Positions 1 through 8,836 of a stretch of DNA of 64,000 bases are shown here, piece after piece (positions within the stretch are counted from its first letter, which is position 1; each line of letters opens with the position of its first letter). Under the pieces are notes generated by a model. The model was not told the DNA's origin and ran no database searches. It was given only the letters and a program-made list of their open reading frames with translations. Made by a program: the position numbers and the translations under genes. Source of the stretch: Aliamphritea ceti (lineage in GTDB: Bacteria > Pseudomonadota > Gammaproteobacteria > Pseudomonadales > Balneatricaceae); assembly GCF_024347215.1 (NCBI RefSeq), contig NZ_AP025282.1:5146001-5210000 (forward strand), written 5' to 3'.

Positions 1-365
1 GCCCGGGTGCGTTCTTCCAGCCGACTGTCTTCAGTCAAGTCACTGCCAATATGGCAATAGCTACTGAAGAAGTATTTGGCCCCGTTCTGACAGTCCAGTC
101 TTTTGCCGACGACACCGCAGCCATTCAGCTGGCCAACAGCACTGAATATAGCCTGGCAGGCGGCGTATTCAGCAATGACTTACAGCGGATTATGCGGCTG
201 TCTCAGCAGCTGAAAGCCGGTCAGGTATACGTCAATGAATGGTATGCCGGCGGTGTGGAAACGCCTTTTGGCGGCACCGGAAAGTCCGGCTATGGCCGTG
301 AAAAAGGCCGCGAAGGCTTAATGAATTATGTGCACAGTAAAAACGTCGCTATCCGGCTGAAATAA
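1..365 (+). CDS. Aldehyde dehydrogenase, C-terminal part (5' end outside window)
   Basis: NAD(P)-dependent oxidation of an aldehyde to its acid. Reading from base 3 gives a continuous frame into the window; the start and the catalytic cysteine region lie upstream of it. The visible part carries the family's late landmarks: the EEVFGPVL motif (cofactor/active-site loop), a FSNDLQRI-like segment, and the C-terminal FGGTGKSGYGREKG motif followed by the usual short tail. The neighbouring methylamine and betaine genes suggest an aldehyde from that metabolism (for example betaine aldehyde or a related semialdehyde), but the substrate cannot be read from this fragment. The stop lies 27 bp from the convergent regulator gene. 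Confidence 0.9.
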   Translation, partial: PGAFFQPTVFSQVTANMAIATEEVFGPVLTVQSFADDTAAIQLANSTEYSLAGGVFSNDLQRIMRLSQQLKAGQVYVNEWYAGGVETPFGGTGKSGYGREKGREGLMNYVHSKNVAIRLK

Positions 366-392
366 ATAGCCTTTAGACAATACATAGCATAT

Positions 393-1343
393 TTATCGAC
401 GCCGCTCTTCCCGCGGTGTGCGGCCATATTTTTGTTTAAAGCAGCGGGCAAAATATGACGCTGACGTAAAGCCGCTGGCGGTAGCCACCTGTAATACAGA
501 TAAGGTGGACTGCTGCAGCAAATGCTGCGCTCGCTCTAACCGGATCGCCATGTAATGGCTGGCCGGGGTACATTGCAGATGCTCCTGAAACAGGCGCTCT
601 AACTGGCGGCTGGACAGCCCTACTCTGGAACCAATTTCCTGACAGGTTAAATGTTCTTCAATGTGGTTACGCATCAGCTCAAGGGCTTTTACCAGCCGCG
701 GATGATTCACCCGGTGACGCAGCTGAACAGCCATACGCTGCTGTTCATGGGCACTGCGGATATGTGGATGTATGCACTGTTCAGCTACATCGGTAGCCAG
801 CGCCTCACCGTGTTTATAGGAAATCAGCTGCAACATCATATCCAGCCCGGCCAGACCACCGGAGCAGGTAATGTACTGATCGCTGATTTCAAACAATTCA
901 TCGGTCACATTCAGGGATGGAAAATCTTCCCTGAGGCTTTCGATGTTTTCCCAGTGAATGGTGCAGGCATGTTCTTTCAGCAAGCCAGCCCGGGCCAGTA
1001 ACAGGCTGCCGGTGGAAGTCGCCCCGACAGCAATGCGTCGCCGGCTCAGGCCACGCAGCCAGGCATACAGCTCTGGATCATCCAACTGATGTGCATCAAT
1101 ACCGGCAACAACAAACAGCGTCGACAGGTCCGTGACATCCTGCATGTCCCGGCTCGGAGAAAAAGGTAAACCGTTACTACAACAGACCGGCTGATCGTCA
1201 CTGCAGTAAAAATCCCACTCGTAGAGAGTGTCACCACGTAAGCGATTCGCCATACGTAACGGTTCCAGCGTTGCCGCCAGCGACAACATAGAAAAGTTTG
1301 CAGTCAGATAAAAACCTATACGTTCGGCTGCCGGAGATATCAT
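393..1343 (-). CDS. GlxA-family AraC-type transcriptional regulator (GbdR/SouR/CdhR-like)
   Basis: Predicted DNA-binding activator. Residues about 8-185 form a DJ-1/PfpI-like (class I glutamine amidotransferase-like) sensor domain. Residues about 215-316 form the double helix-turn-helix AraC domain, with the typical LSSRQLERLFQ and ATASGFTSASYFARCFKQKYG segments. At 316 aa it has the usual size. The same architecture is found in GbdR, SouR and CdhR, which respond to dimethylglycine/betaine, sarcosine and carnitine in Pseudomonas. It is divergent from the methyltransferase gene at 1618, so it is likely to control that gene and perhaps the neighbouring dgcA-like gene. The ligand is not known. 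Confidence 0.9.
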   Translation of the reverse strand: MISPAAERIGFYLTANFSMLSLAATLEPLRMANRLRGDTLYEWDFYCSDDQPVCCSNGLPFSPSRDMQDVTDLSTLFVVAGIDAHQLDDPELYAWLRGLSRRRIAVGATSTGSLLLARAGLLKEHACTIHWENIESLREDFPSLNVTDELFEISDQYITCSGGLAGLDMMLQLISYKHGEALATDVAEQCIHPHIRSAHEQQRMAVQLRHRVNHPRLVKALELMRNHIEEHLTCQEIGSRVGLSSRQLERLFQEHLQCTPASHYMAIRLERAQHLLQQSTLSVLQVATASGFTSASYFARCFKQKYGRTPREERRR

Positions 1344-1617
1344 TTAACTCACCTGAAAACATGTCGGATAGTAAACCTATAATGTCGTAAATATTTTATT
1401 TTATCTAGCCATCTTTCGCCATTATTAGTCTTATAGAAATTTGTACGAAGTAGAGAAAAAGGTGGGGCAAGACAAAAACCGGCAGCAAACCGACGTTTAT
1501 AGATATAAATAAGGATTTGAAACCTGGTTTTAACCCTGCGTCACCGAGTGCAGTGATCTCATATAAAAACAACGTCCGCATGTCGGACACAACACTACAG
1601 ATGAAGCAGTGAATACC
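1344..1617. promoter_or_regulatory. Divergent promoter region with a GTCCG-N5-CGGAC inverted repeat
   Basis: AT-rich 274-bp region between the divergent regulator and the methyltransferase gene. A perfect inverted repeat, GTCCG-N5-CGGAC, lies at 1574-1588, about 30 bp before the methyltransferase start. Its right part, CATGTCGGA, recurs at 1360-1368 just upstream of the regulator gene. This placement suits an operator read by the adjacent GlxA-type regulator and possibly by its own promoter. A 61-codon frame on the minus strand here (1405-1590) shows no recognisable protein and is not called. Confidence 0.4.
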
Positions 1618-3174
1618 ATGACTCAGTTGAAACGCCGCTCCCGTCGTAAGCCTAAGGTAGCTCCTGGCCCGAAGATTAATCCAGCACCTGCAGGTACTGA
1701 AGGCGGCAGTTTCCAGCCACTCAGCCAGCAGGATATCCAGCGCATTGTCGATGCCGCTTATAAAGTTCTGGAACAGACCGGCATCGAAGTTGGCCCAAGC
1801 CCCTGCCGGGATCTTTTCGAAGCAGCTGGCTGTCGGATCGACGCCGAGAAAAATCGGGTCTTCATTCCTGCTCCTCTGATCGATAAAGCCCGTGAACTGG
1901 CCCGTCCGGAAGTATTACTGGCCGGCCGTGATCCGGAATATGACCTGCAGCTAGGTGGCCGTAAAGTTTACCTGGGCACCGGTGGTCAGGCGGTGAAGAT
2001 TCTCGACATTGACGATAACGTTCGGGAAACCACGCTGGAAGATAACTATCACATCGGTCGTCTGGTCGACACGCTGGATCATATTCACTTCTACATGCGT
2101 CCTGTGGTGTGTCGTGATTTAAGCAACGACGATATCGATATTAACCAGCTGTATGCTTGCATGAGTGCTACCAAGAAGCACGTTATGAGTAACGCATACC
2201 TTCCGGAAAAAGTTGCTGACTTACGTAAGATGGGTGAAATGATTGTTGGCGGTAAAGAAGCATTTGATGCCCGCCCACCACTATCATTCACTGCTTGCTG
2301 GACTGTATCTCCGCTGCGTTATGCAATGGAAACAGTTGAAATCCTTGATGAGATTATCGACTACAACATTCCGGTTGTACTCTCGTCGGCACCGCAGGCT
2401 GGGGCAACCTCACCAGCGTCACTGGCAGGTACACTGGTGCAGTTAACCGCTGAACAGTTGTCAGGTTTCACCTATGTGAACCTGAAAAGTCCGGGCTATC
2501 CGGCCATTATGGGCTGTGTACCGGCACAGGCAGATTTACGTACCGGTTCCTTCACCGGCGGCTCTGCTGAATTTGCCCTGCTGAACGCTGCCTGCGCTCA
2601 GATAGCACAGTTCCTTAACTTGCCAATCTACAACTCATCCGGCATTGCAGACTCTAAAGTGGGCGACGCTCAGGCAGGCTTTGAAAAAGGCATTACAACC
2701 GCCACCGCCGCGCTGGCAGGTTCAAACTACGTGCACCATTCCGCCGGCTTCCTGGAAAGCCTGTTAACCGTCGCCTACGAGCAATATGTTATCGACAATG
2801 ACGTTAACGGGGCGGTAATGCGCCTCACCCGGGGCATTGAAGTAACGGATGAGTCTCTGGCTGTAGACGTCATTCACGATGTCTGTAACGGTGATAATCA
2901 TTATCTTGGGCATGCACATACCATTGGCCTGATGACCAGTGAATACCTGTATCCAAGCGTCTTTGACCGCCGTACCCGGGATGACTGGCAAGAAGCCGGC
3001 AGCCTGGATATTCGCCAGGTTGCCAAGCTGCGCGCAGCTGAAACACTGAGCAAACATTTCCCAGACATTATCAGTGAAGAAATTGATCAACAGTTACGTG
3101 CTGAATTCGATATCAAACTGCCGCGGGAAGTCATGAAGCCTGGTAGCTGGACAGCACCGGAAACCAATACCTGA
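1618..3174 (+). CDS. MttB-family (non-pyrrolysine) corrinoid-dependent methyltransferase
   Basis: A member of the trimethylamine methyltransferase superfamily, a TIM-barrel enzyme that moves a methyl group from a quaternary or tertiary amine to a corrinoid protein. It has about 518 residues, as usual, with the characteristic glycine-rich and barrel segments (LGTGGQAVKILD, SSAPQAGATSPASLAGTLVQ, HHSAGFLESLL, DNHYLGHAHT). There is no internal stop, so it is not a pyrrolysine enzyme and belongs with the MtgB-like glycine-betaine or proline-betaine type. No corrinoid protein or methylcobamide:THF methyltransferase is visible nearby. I chose ATG 1618; an in-frame GTG at 1609 is possible but has a poorly spaced ribosome site. 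The dgcA-like gene converges on its end. The substrate is inferred to be a betaine. Confidence 0.85.
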   Translation: MTQLKRRSRRKPKVAPGPKINPAPAGTEGGSFQPLSQQDIQRIVDAAYKVLEQTGIEVGPSPCRDLFEAAGCRIDAEKNRVFIPAPLIDKARELARPEVLLAGRDPEYDLQLGGRKVYLGTGGQAVKILDIDDNVRETTLEDNYHIGRLVDTLDHIHFYMRPVVCRDLSNDDIDINQLYACMSATKKHVMSNAYLPEKVADLRKMGEMIVGGKEAFDARPPLSFTACWTVSPLRYAMETVEILDEIIDYNIPVVLSSAPQAGATSPASLAGTLVQLTAEQLSGFTYVNLKSPGYPAIMGCVPAQADLRTGSFTGGSAEFALLNAACAQIAQFLNLPIYNSSGIADSKVGDAQAGFEKGITTATAALAGSNYVHHSAGFLESLLTVAYEQYVIDNDVNGAVMRLTRGIEVTDESLAVDVIHDVCNGDNHYLGHAHTIGLMTSEYLYPSVFDRRTRDDWQEAGSLDIRQVAKLRAAETLSKHFPDIISEEIDQQLRAEFDIKLPREVMKPGSWTAPETNT

Positions 3175-3279
3175 ATGGCTATCTGAATAAGTACCTGGCT
3201 GAAACCGCCTCATTCCAAAGCAAGCGAGGCATTCAGATCTGCGAAAAACCGGATCAGAGGTTTCAGCCGCGATTTATGC

Positions 3280-3310
3280 GCCCGTGTCAGTGTCCTGCAC
3301 GGGCTTTTTT
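3280..3310 (+). terminator. Rho-independent terminator of the methyltransferase gene
   Basis: GCCCGTG and CACGGGC form a 7-bp stem around an 11-nt loop and are followed by six T residues. It lies about 105 bp after the methyltransferase stop and ends at the stop codon of the convergent dgcA-like gene. Confidence 0.85.
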
Positions 3311-5382
3311 CATGTATTTAAACTAAACCGTAAACCGTCGTAAATCGCCGCATGCAGCCCCCGATGCGCCACTGCATCACCGATTCTCAATAACTGAAAG
3401 CTTCCCTGCGGATTAAGCTCCGGTAAGATCAACTGACCATCAATCAGGGCCTGCTGATCATATTGGCCAAGATTGCTGGAAGCCTCCTTCAGCTCAAAAT
3501 ACACCTCATCCAGCGGCATAGTAGCGTTTTCTATCACCACTGCATCCACCAGCACGTCATGTTCCGCACTCGTCAGCAGGTTGCGTAGCGTTACCCGTTT
3601 GCGGCCTGCCTCAAGCTGCACATTAACCGGCTCATGATCCGCCATAAAACGGACGTTTTTAGCGTATAAACTCCGCATTGCAACCGCATGAGTGGTAGGA
3701 CCAAGCTCCCGTAGCGGGCTATGATCCGGGGTAACAAAACGCACCTCGCAGCCAGATATAGCCAGCACTTCAGCACTGCTGGCCGCAGCCTGTCCGCCCT
3801 GCTCATCAAACAGTAATACTTCACCGTTAAATCTGTCTCCACCAAGAACATCCCAGCCACAATGGCAATGTTGCTCACCACTGAAGCCAAGCTCCATTGG
3901 CAGCCCTCCTGTGGCGACAATCACCCAGTCAGGTTGCTCTGCTAACACCCGCTCAGCATCTGCATAGGTGTGGTAATGCACGGTCACACCTAACTCATCG
4001 ACCTGTGTAATCAACCATTCGGCAACACTGGCCATCTGGGCACGGGTCTCACCCTTAGCGGCAAGATTTAACTGCCCGCCCAGACGGTCCCCTGCTTCCA
4101 GTAAAACGACCTCATGACCACGCAAACGCCAGACCCTCGCCGCTTCTAAGCCTGCCGGACCACCACCAACCACAACTACTTTTTGTGCCTGGAAAGCGCT
4201 ATCAGGTAACTGACTACTGTCATTGTCACTGACAATAACGTGTGTCATTTGCTGTTCGCGCCCGGTGGCAGGGTTATGCCCACAGAGTGCATCTTTGCCC
4301 TGGTTTACCCGGTCTACGCAATACCCCATACCCACACAAGGACGTACAGAGTCTTCATCGCCAGCAGCCAACTTCTGTACCAGATAAGGATCGGCTATCT
4401 GCGCCCGGGTCATACCGACCATATCCAGCAAGCCACTGCTGATGGCATGCCGGGCGGTGGCGATATCGGCAATGCCACCCGCATGCAACACAGGTAAATC
4501 GACAGCCTGCTTCAGGCCTCCGACAATATTCAGATGTGCAGCTGAAGGCATTCCCATCGGTGGAATCCAGCCCGCTAGCCCAAGATCGTCATAAGGTGCG
4601 CCGGCCAGTAAGTTAAAGAAGTCCAGGTTATCGGTTGCAGCAATAGCCTGCGCAATCTGAATACATTCAGTGGCATCCATACCACCTTTAAGCAGTTCAT
4701 CGGCAGTCAACCGCATACCCACAACAAACTCAGGACCAACCGCAGCCCGCACGGCCTCCAGCACTTCCATCACAAAGCGCAGCCGGTTCTGAGTATTACC
4801 GCCATAACCATCTTCACGGGTGTTAATCAGCGGTGACAAAAACTGCCCCAGCAAATGCGAGTGTGACAACAGCTCAATGCCATCAAAACCACCCTGCTGA
4901 CAACGTAAAGCCGTGGCACAAAACTGCTCGATTACCCGGTCGATATCTTCCTGTTCCATCGCTTTCGGATAGCCCCGATGTGCACGCTCCCGCAGAACTG
5001 ATGGGCCAATTGCCGGCAACCAGTGGCCAGCATCCGTGACTGTTCGGCGTCCCATATGGGTAATCTGGCACATAATGGCTGCACCATGCTGCTGAACACC
5101 GGAGGTTAACTGCTGAAACCAGGGAATGATCGAATCATCGCCCGCATATAGCTGGCCAAAGACCGACGGGCTGTCAGGGGCAATATTGGTGGAACCGCCG
5201 ATCATCGTCAGCGCCACGCCACCTTTAGCTTTTTCTTCATGATAGAGCCGGTAACGGTCACGGGGATGCCCGGCTTCAACGTAGGAAGGCGCATGGGCTG
5301 AACTGAATATCCGGTTACGAAGGGTAAGATGCTTTAACTGAAAAGGCGTCAGTAAAGGATCCGTACGTTTTAGGTTTGCCAT
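3310..5382 (-). CDS. DgcA-like FMN/FAD oxidoreductase (dimethylglycine or N-methyl-amino-acid demethylase)
   Basis: Two-part flavoenzyme of the trimethylamine dehydrogenase/2,4-dienoyl-CoA reductase family. Residues about 1-340 form an old-yellow-enzyme TIM barrel (FMN), followed by a cysteine cluster and, from about 405, a dinucleotide-binding domain with VVVGGGPAGLEAARV. The start, the ITHMGRR segment and the C-terminal IGDAVAHRGLHAAIYDGLR closely follow Pseudomonas DgcA, which oxidatively demethylates dimethylglycine to sarcosine. The cluster motif is C349-x5-C355-x11-C367, lacking the second Cys of the usual CxxCxxC. A dgcB-type partner is not visible. ATG 5382 is chosen over GTG 5391. 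The sarcosine oxidase genes in the same window fit the next step; stachydrine or N-methylproline are alternative substrates. Confidence 0.82.
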   Translation of the reverse strand: MANLKRTDPLLTPFQLKHLTLRNRIFSSAHAPSYVEAGHPRDRYRLYHEEKAKGGVALTMIGGSTNIAPDSPSVFGQLYAGDDSIIPWFQQLTSGVQQHGAAIMCQITHMGRRTVTDAGHWLPAIGPSVLRERAHRGYPKAMEQEDIDRVIEQFCATALRCQQGGFDGIELLSHSHLLGQFLSPLINTREDGYGGNTQNRLRFVMEVLEAVRAAVGPEFVVGMRLTADELLKGGMDATECIQIAQAIAATDNLDFFNLLAGAPYDDLGLAGWIPPMGMPSAAHLNIVGGLKQAVDLPVLHAGGIADIATARHAISSGLLDMVGMTRAQIADPYLVQKLAAGDEDSVRPCVGMGYCVDRVNQGKDALCGHNPATGREQQMTHVIVSDNDSSQLPDSAFQAQKVVVVGGGPAGLEAARVWRLRGHEVVLLEAGDRLGGQLNLAAKGETRAQMASVAEWLITQVDELGVTVHYHTYADAERVLAEQPDWVIVATGGLPMELGFSGEQHCHCGWDVLGGDRFNGEVLLFDEQGGQAAASSAEVLAISGCEVRFVTPDHSPLRELGPTTHAVAMRSLYAKNVRFMADHEPVNVQLEAGRKRVTLRNLLTSAEHDVLVDAVVIENATMPLDEVYFELKEASSNLGQYDQQALIDGQLILPELNPQGSFQLLRIGDAVAHRGLHAAIYDGLRFSLNT

Positions 5383-5605
5383 ATAAAGCACTGCCAGTAA
5401 GTGTTTTTATACGAGATTCATACACAACTACAGCATTTAGCGATGATACGACTGCGTGCACAGACCTCTGATTATGACACCGAATATATGTACTCTTTTG
5501 AAAACCAACAAGCCCGCTGTTGCAGGCCTGTTTTGTAACGTCGCATCGCTTATAAAGCTGTCGTTTTTAGACTGATACTAATTCACCTTTAAGTGCAGCT
5601 CCTGA

Positions 5606-6994
5606 TCAGTCTTTCAGTAATGCCAGATAAGCAGTCATTTCATCACTATTCAGCGCCTGCAGATTCATCGATAACTCGGCAATACTCTGCCGACGACTAT
5701 CAGCCACATAAGGCCCCGCCAGGGTATGAAACTTACTGATAATTTCTTCCAGCGTCAGAGGGTTTTCAGGATTCCCCCGGGCAATACAGGGTTCAGACGT
5801 TAACTCTGTACCATCTTTCAGCAGAATACGCGCATGTGCCCAACGCTCTGCAGGAAACAGTGCATCGTACTCAGCCACTTCATGGGTGATTACTTTTCCG
5901 CTCAATGCCTGCCGCCGGGCGTCACCAAGGCCGGCATCATTTTCGGCTACAGCTTCCGCGGTAACTACGCCATCAATCAGTGCTGAGGCTACCGAAAACG
6001 GCAAACTGTACTGAGCCTGTTCCGTGGTATCCGGGTGCTTCACATGTAACCGCGCCCCCTGATGGAAAGTATGAATATGAATCTCGGCGATATCTTCCGG
6101 CTTCAGGCCACCTGACTGACTGCGGATCTGGCGAACAGCTTCCACCGCAGGCTGGGCCCAGCGACACACCGGATAGGCTTTGAAATACTGTTCAAGAATA
6201 TACCAGCGCTCTCCCAAATCACCCCAGATATCTGCCACTTGCGCATCACTGATAGTGATAGCCGGAGCGCCGGTAAACCCATGCTCAGCCATTAAGGCAC
6301 AGCTGACACCGGCAAGCGCTCCCCAGCCAGAGCCGTCTTTCACCATGGTCGGATAATCGATACAGCGCATCATCTGGCTACGTGGGCCATAGAACTCAGC
6401 ACTGCCAAGCGCCTCCCAGGTTTTATCCGCATCCAGCCCGCGCATACGTGCCACTACGGCTGCGGCAGCCAGCCCGTTCCAGGCACCAGAGGTATGATAA
6501 TCATCAGCGGTGGCGTGTAGTGCTATTCCTGCCCGGGTCGCAATTTCATATCCCATAACTAATGTTGTAAGTAATTCTTTGCCATCAACCGGATCAGCAT
6601 ATGCCTGGCTCAGCAGCGCCGGTAAAACCGTCACGCCTACATGGCCTTTAGTGAGCACCTGGCCATCATGGGCATCGACGCTGTCGATCAGCATGCCGCC
6701 ATAAAGCGCAGACCCGCACGCACTTGCACTGGCGCCTTCAAACAACAAAGGAATATCACCCGGGTACTGACTCTGTACAAAGCCGGACATTATCCGGCTC
6801 AACCGGGTACTTTGCCCTGCTGCAGCCACACCTAACAAATCCAGCAAACAGACTTTTGCCTGCTGAATCACAGTTTCCGGTAGGTCTTCAAAGCGGAGAT
6901 TATGAATAAAATCCAGACAACCATCATGTCTGGGAGTTACAGGAGTGTTTACTGGAGGAAGTATTTGAGCGGTCGTCTGAGAAGTCATAGTCAT
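5606..6994 (-). CDS. MmgE/PrpD family protein
   Basis: A 462-residue member of the MmgE/PrpD (2-methylcitrate dehydratase/cis-aconitate decarboxylase) fold family, with the standard features ARAGIALHATADDYHTSGAWNGLAAAAVVARM, MVKDGSGWGALAGVSCALMAEHGFTGAP (split here across the central region) and the second-domain stretch around AQYSLPFSVASALIDG. Members dehydrate or decarboxylate small tricarboxylates and related acids. Without prpB or prpC neighbours it is unlikely to be the propionate-cycle enzyme, and its placement between a LysR regulator and the dgcA-like gene suggests catabolism of a small organic acid or betaine-derived skeleton. ATG 6994 fits the ordinary length of the family. The precise reaction is not known. 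Confidence 0.85.
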   Translation of the reverse strand: MTMTSQTTAQILPPVNTPVTPRHDGCLDFIHNLRFEDLPETVIQQAKVCLLDLLGVAAAGQSTRLSRIMSGFVQSQYPGDIPLLFEGASASACGSALYGGMLIDSVDAHDGQVLTKGHVGVTVLPALLSQAYADPVDGKELLTTLVMGYEIATRAGIALHATADDYHTSGAWNGLAAAAVVARMRGLDADKTWEALGSAEFYGPRSQMMRCIDYPTMVKDGSGWGALAGVSCALMAEHGFTGAPAITISDAQVADIWGDLGERWYILEQYFKAYPVCRWAQPAVEAVRQIRSQSGGLKPEDIAEIHIHTFHQGARLHVKHPDTTEQAQYSLPFSVASALIDGVVTAEAVAENDAGLGDARRQALSGKVITHEVAEYDALFPAERWAHARILLKDGTELTSEPCIARGNPENPLTLEEIISKFHTLAGPYVADSRRQSIAELSMNLQALNSDEMTAYLALLKD

Positions 6995-7152
6995 TATTCT
7001 TTTTGATCGTCAGTCGGGAAGCCGTTACAAACAGCAATGTCAGCATCGACCATACCCAATCAGAGGACCTAAAAAAGAACAATTAAACGACAAAAAAACG
7101 CTACTAACCGGCAAATAAATTCTGCCAGCCAGATCCGGACTAAGAGCCCGGA

Positions 7153-8133
7153 TTAATACGGAGGGAAATCTTCCACGCTGTAAGCTTCGCTGGGTAACCA
7201 GTCAATTTCAGCCGGCAGTTGCGGGACCAGCTGATTATCATAAACATCCCGGCAGATGCGGGTAATCTCCAGCGGTAAAGTGCCCAACTCTTCACGCCGG
7301 GCCAGCAGGAAAATATAACGAGCGTGGCTGCCAGGTGTTATTGGTAAAGTCGTCACGCCTTTCAGTAACAGCGGGTTCTGCAACAAGCTCATGGTTGGCA
7401 CGAATGCCCAACCCTGACCACTCTGCACAAACTGTAGTAATGTTGTGGTGCTGTCCAGTTCATAACGCACAGCCTGCTCAACGCCTATGCGGCGGGCAAT
7501 CAGCTGGGTCAGGCTGCCGAGTCGCAATTCACGGTTGTAGCTGATACAAGGTAAGGCCTCCACCAGCGTACGAATGTCTCTGCCATAGGTTTTGATGTGC
7601 TCATCAGCCACTACCAGGACAAAGGGATCACGCAAAACCGGGTGAACTTCCAGCTCAGGATGCTGTTGCATCTGGTCACTGGTAATCAGGATATCAATAT
7701 CCCTCTCCAGCAAAGCATCCTTTAAGGGTGCCATCATGCCGGTACGCAAAGACAACTTACGCGCCGAACTGGCCAGTTGTTCCATCACTTTCTGAGCCGC
7801 GACATCAGCGAAGGAATCAATCATACCCAGGCGCAGACGATCCAGACCTTCACTGGAGGCCAGTTGCACCGCGGCCATCATCTGCTGGCTTTCGCCCAGC
7901 AACTGACGGGCATAACGCAACAATACCTGACCGCTAAGCGTCAGCCGGGTCGGCCGGGCACGCCGCACCACCAGCGGCACTGCAAATAAAGTTTCCAACT
8001 GTTTCAGCGTCTGAGACACTGCTGACTGGGTAATTCCCAGCCGTTCCGCAGCCTGAGTAATCGTTTCCGACTCAGCTATGGCAATAAAGCTTTTCAGGGC
8101 ACTCAGCTCAGCAAACTTTTCGTTCTTAAGCAC
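7153..8133 (-). CDS. LysR-family transcriptional regulator
   Basis: A 326-aa regulator. The N-terminal winged helix-turn-helix (about residues 8-67) contains FIAIAESETITQAAERLGITQSAVSQTLKQLE, and a periplasmic-binding-protein-like effector domain spans about 95-300. It is encoded immediately upstream of, and in the same direction as, the MmgE/PrpD gene (158-bp gap) and the dgcA-like gene, and may regulate that group. The gap itself is AT-rich and shows no clear terminator, so read-through is possible. The inducer is unknown. Confidence 0.92.
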   Translation of the reverse strand: MLKNEKFAELSALKSFIAIAESETITQAAERLGITQSAVSQTLKQLETLFAVPLVVRRARPTRLTLSGQVLLRYARQLLGESQQMMAAVQLASSEGLDRLRLGMIDSFADVAAQKVMEQLASSARKLSLRTGMMAPLKDALLERDIDILITSDQMQQHPELEVHPVLRDPFVLVVADEHIKTYGRDIRTLVEALPCISYNRELRLGSLTQLIARRIGVEQAVRYELDSTTTLLQFVQSGQGWAFVPTMSLLQNPLLLKGVTTLPITPGSHARYIFLLARREELGTLPLEITRICRDVYDNQLVPQLPAEIDWLPSEAYSVEDFPPY

Positions 8134-8240
8134 GTAAAATTCTCATCTGTACAGATCCTGCAACTATCAACCAAAGTATCGTCGGCGACAAGTAAAAATG
8201 CAGTTTTACAGCTTTTCACTTCAGCTCTAAGATAAGCAGC

Positions 8241-8735
8241 ATGCAAACCACCACGCTAACACAATTCAATCTGCGTCCTCTGGACAACACAGCCGAGCAT
8301 CGGCAGTTTGCTGCGCGGCTCATCTGCAGCAATATGGGCGATTATTACCAAAAATATTCAATGCGCTGGAGTCAGCAGACTTTCGATCTGAACTGGCCGG
8401 ACCGGAACAATTTCTGCGTCTGCAGTGAAGACACTCCCATCGGCATTCTCAGCCTGTCTATCTATAACCAGCATGCCTACATTCGTGAATTACAGATCAT
8501 GTCTAACTGGCAGGGAAAAGGTGCCGGAAGCTGGGCACTTAAGGAAGCGGAACGCATGGCCCGACAACGCCGTTGCGAATATTTACGCCTCAAAGTTTTC
8601 ATATGTAATCCTGCTCTTAAACTCTATGACCGCGCCGGTTTTCTGATCAAAATGCGCGACGGAAATGTTTTTGGCATGGAAAAAAACATCAATCTAAACA
8701 CACCCGAAACACCCGCCAGGTATGGCTTTCGTTAA
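8241..8735 (+). CDS. GNAT-family N-acetyltransferase
   Basis: A 164-aa single-domain acetyltransferase. The acetyl-CoA pyrophosphate loop is visible as IMSNWQGKGAGSWALKEAER (variant of Q/RxxGxG/A, about residues 91-110), preceded by the beta-4 strand AYIRELQI and followed by the C-terminal NPALKLYDRAGF motif. The acceptor substrate cannot be inferred. It is transcribed divergently from the LysR gene. Confidence 0.88.
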   Translation: MQTTTLTQFNLRPLDNTAEHRQFAARLICSNMGDYYQKYSMRWSQQTFDLNWPDRNNFCVCSEDTPIGILSLSIYNQHAYIRELQIMSNWQGKGAGSWALKEAERMARQRRCEYLRLKVFICNPALKLYDRAGFLIKMRDGNVFGMEKNINLNTPETPARYGFR

Positions 8736-8836
8736 ACACAATCAAACATAAAATTTCGCTAAAGCCCATTTTTTGCCCACCACATTGGGAGACGCCTGCT
8801 AAGCTTAGGGTAACCTGAGAAAAAGAGGCTATTACA

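Noticed and set aside
651..1001. 116-codon frame on the plus strand
   Set aside because: It is an antisense shadow of the GlxA-type regulator gene, which has clear domain matches.
1405..1590. 61-codon frame on the minus strand between the regulator and the methyltransferase
   Set aside because: No ribosome site, no recognisable protein, and it lies in an AT-rich divergent promoter region.
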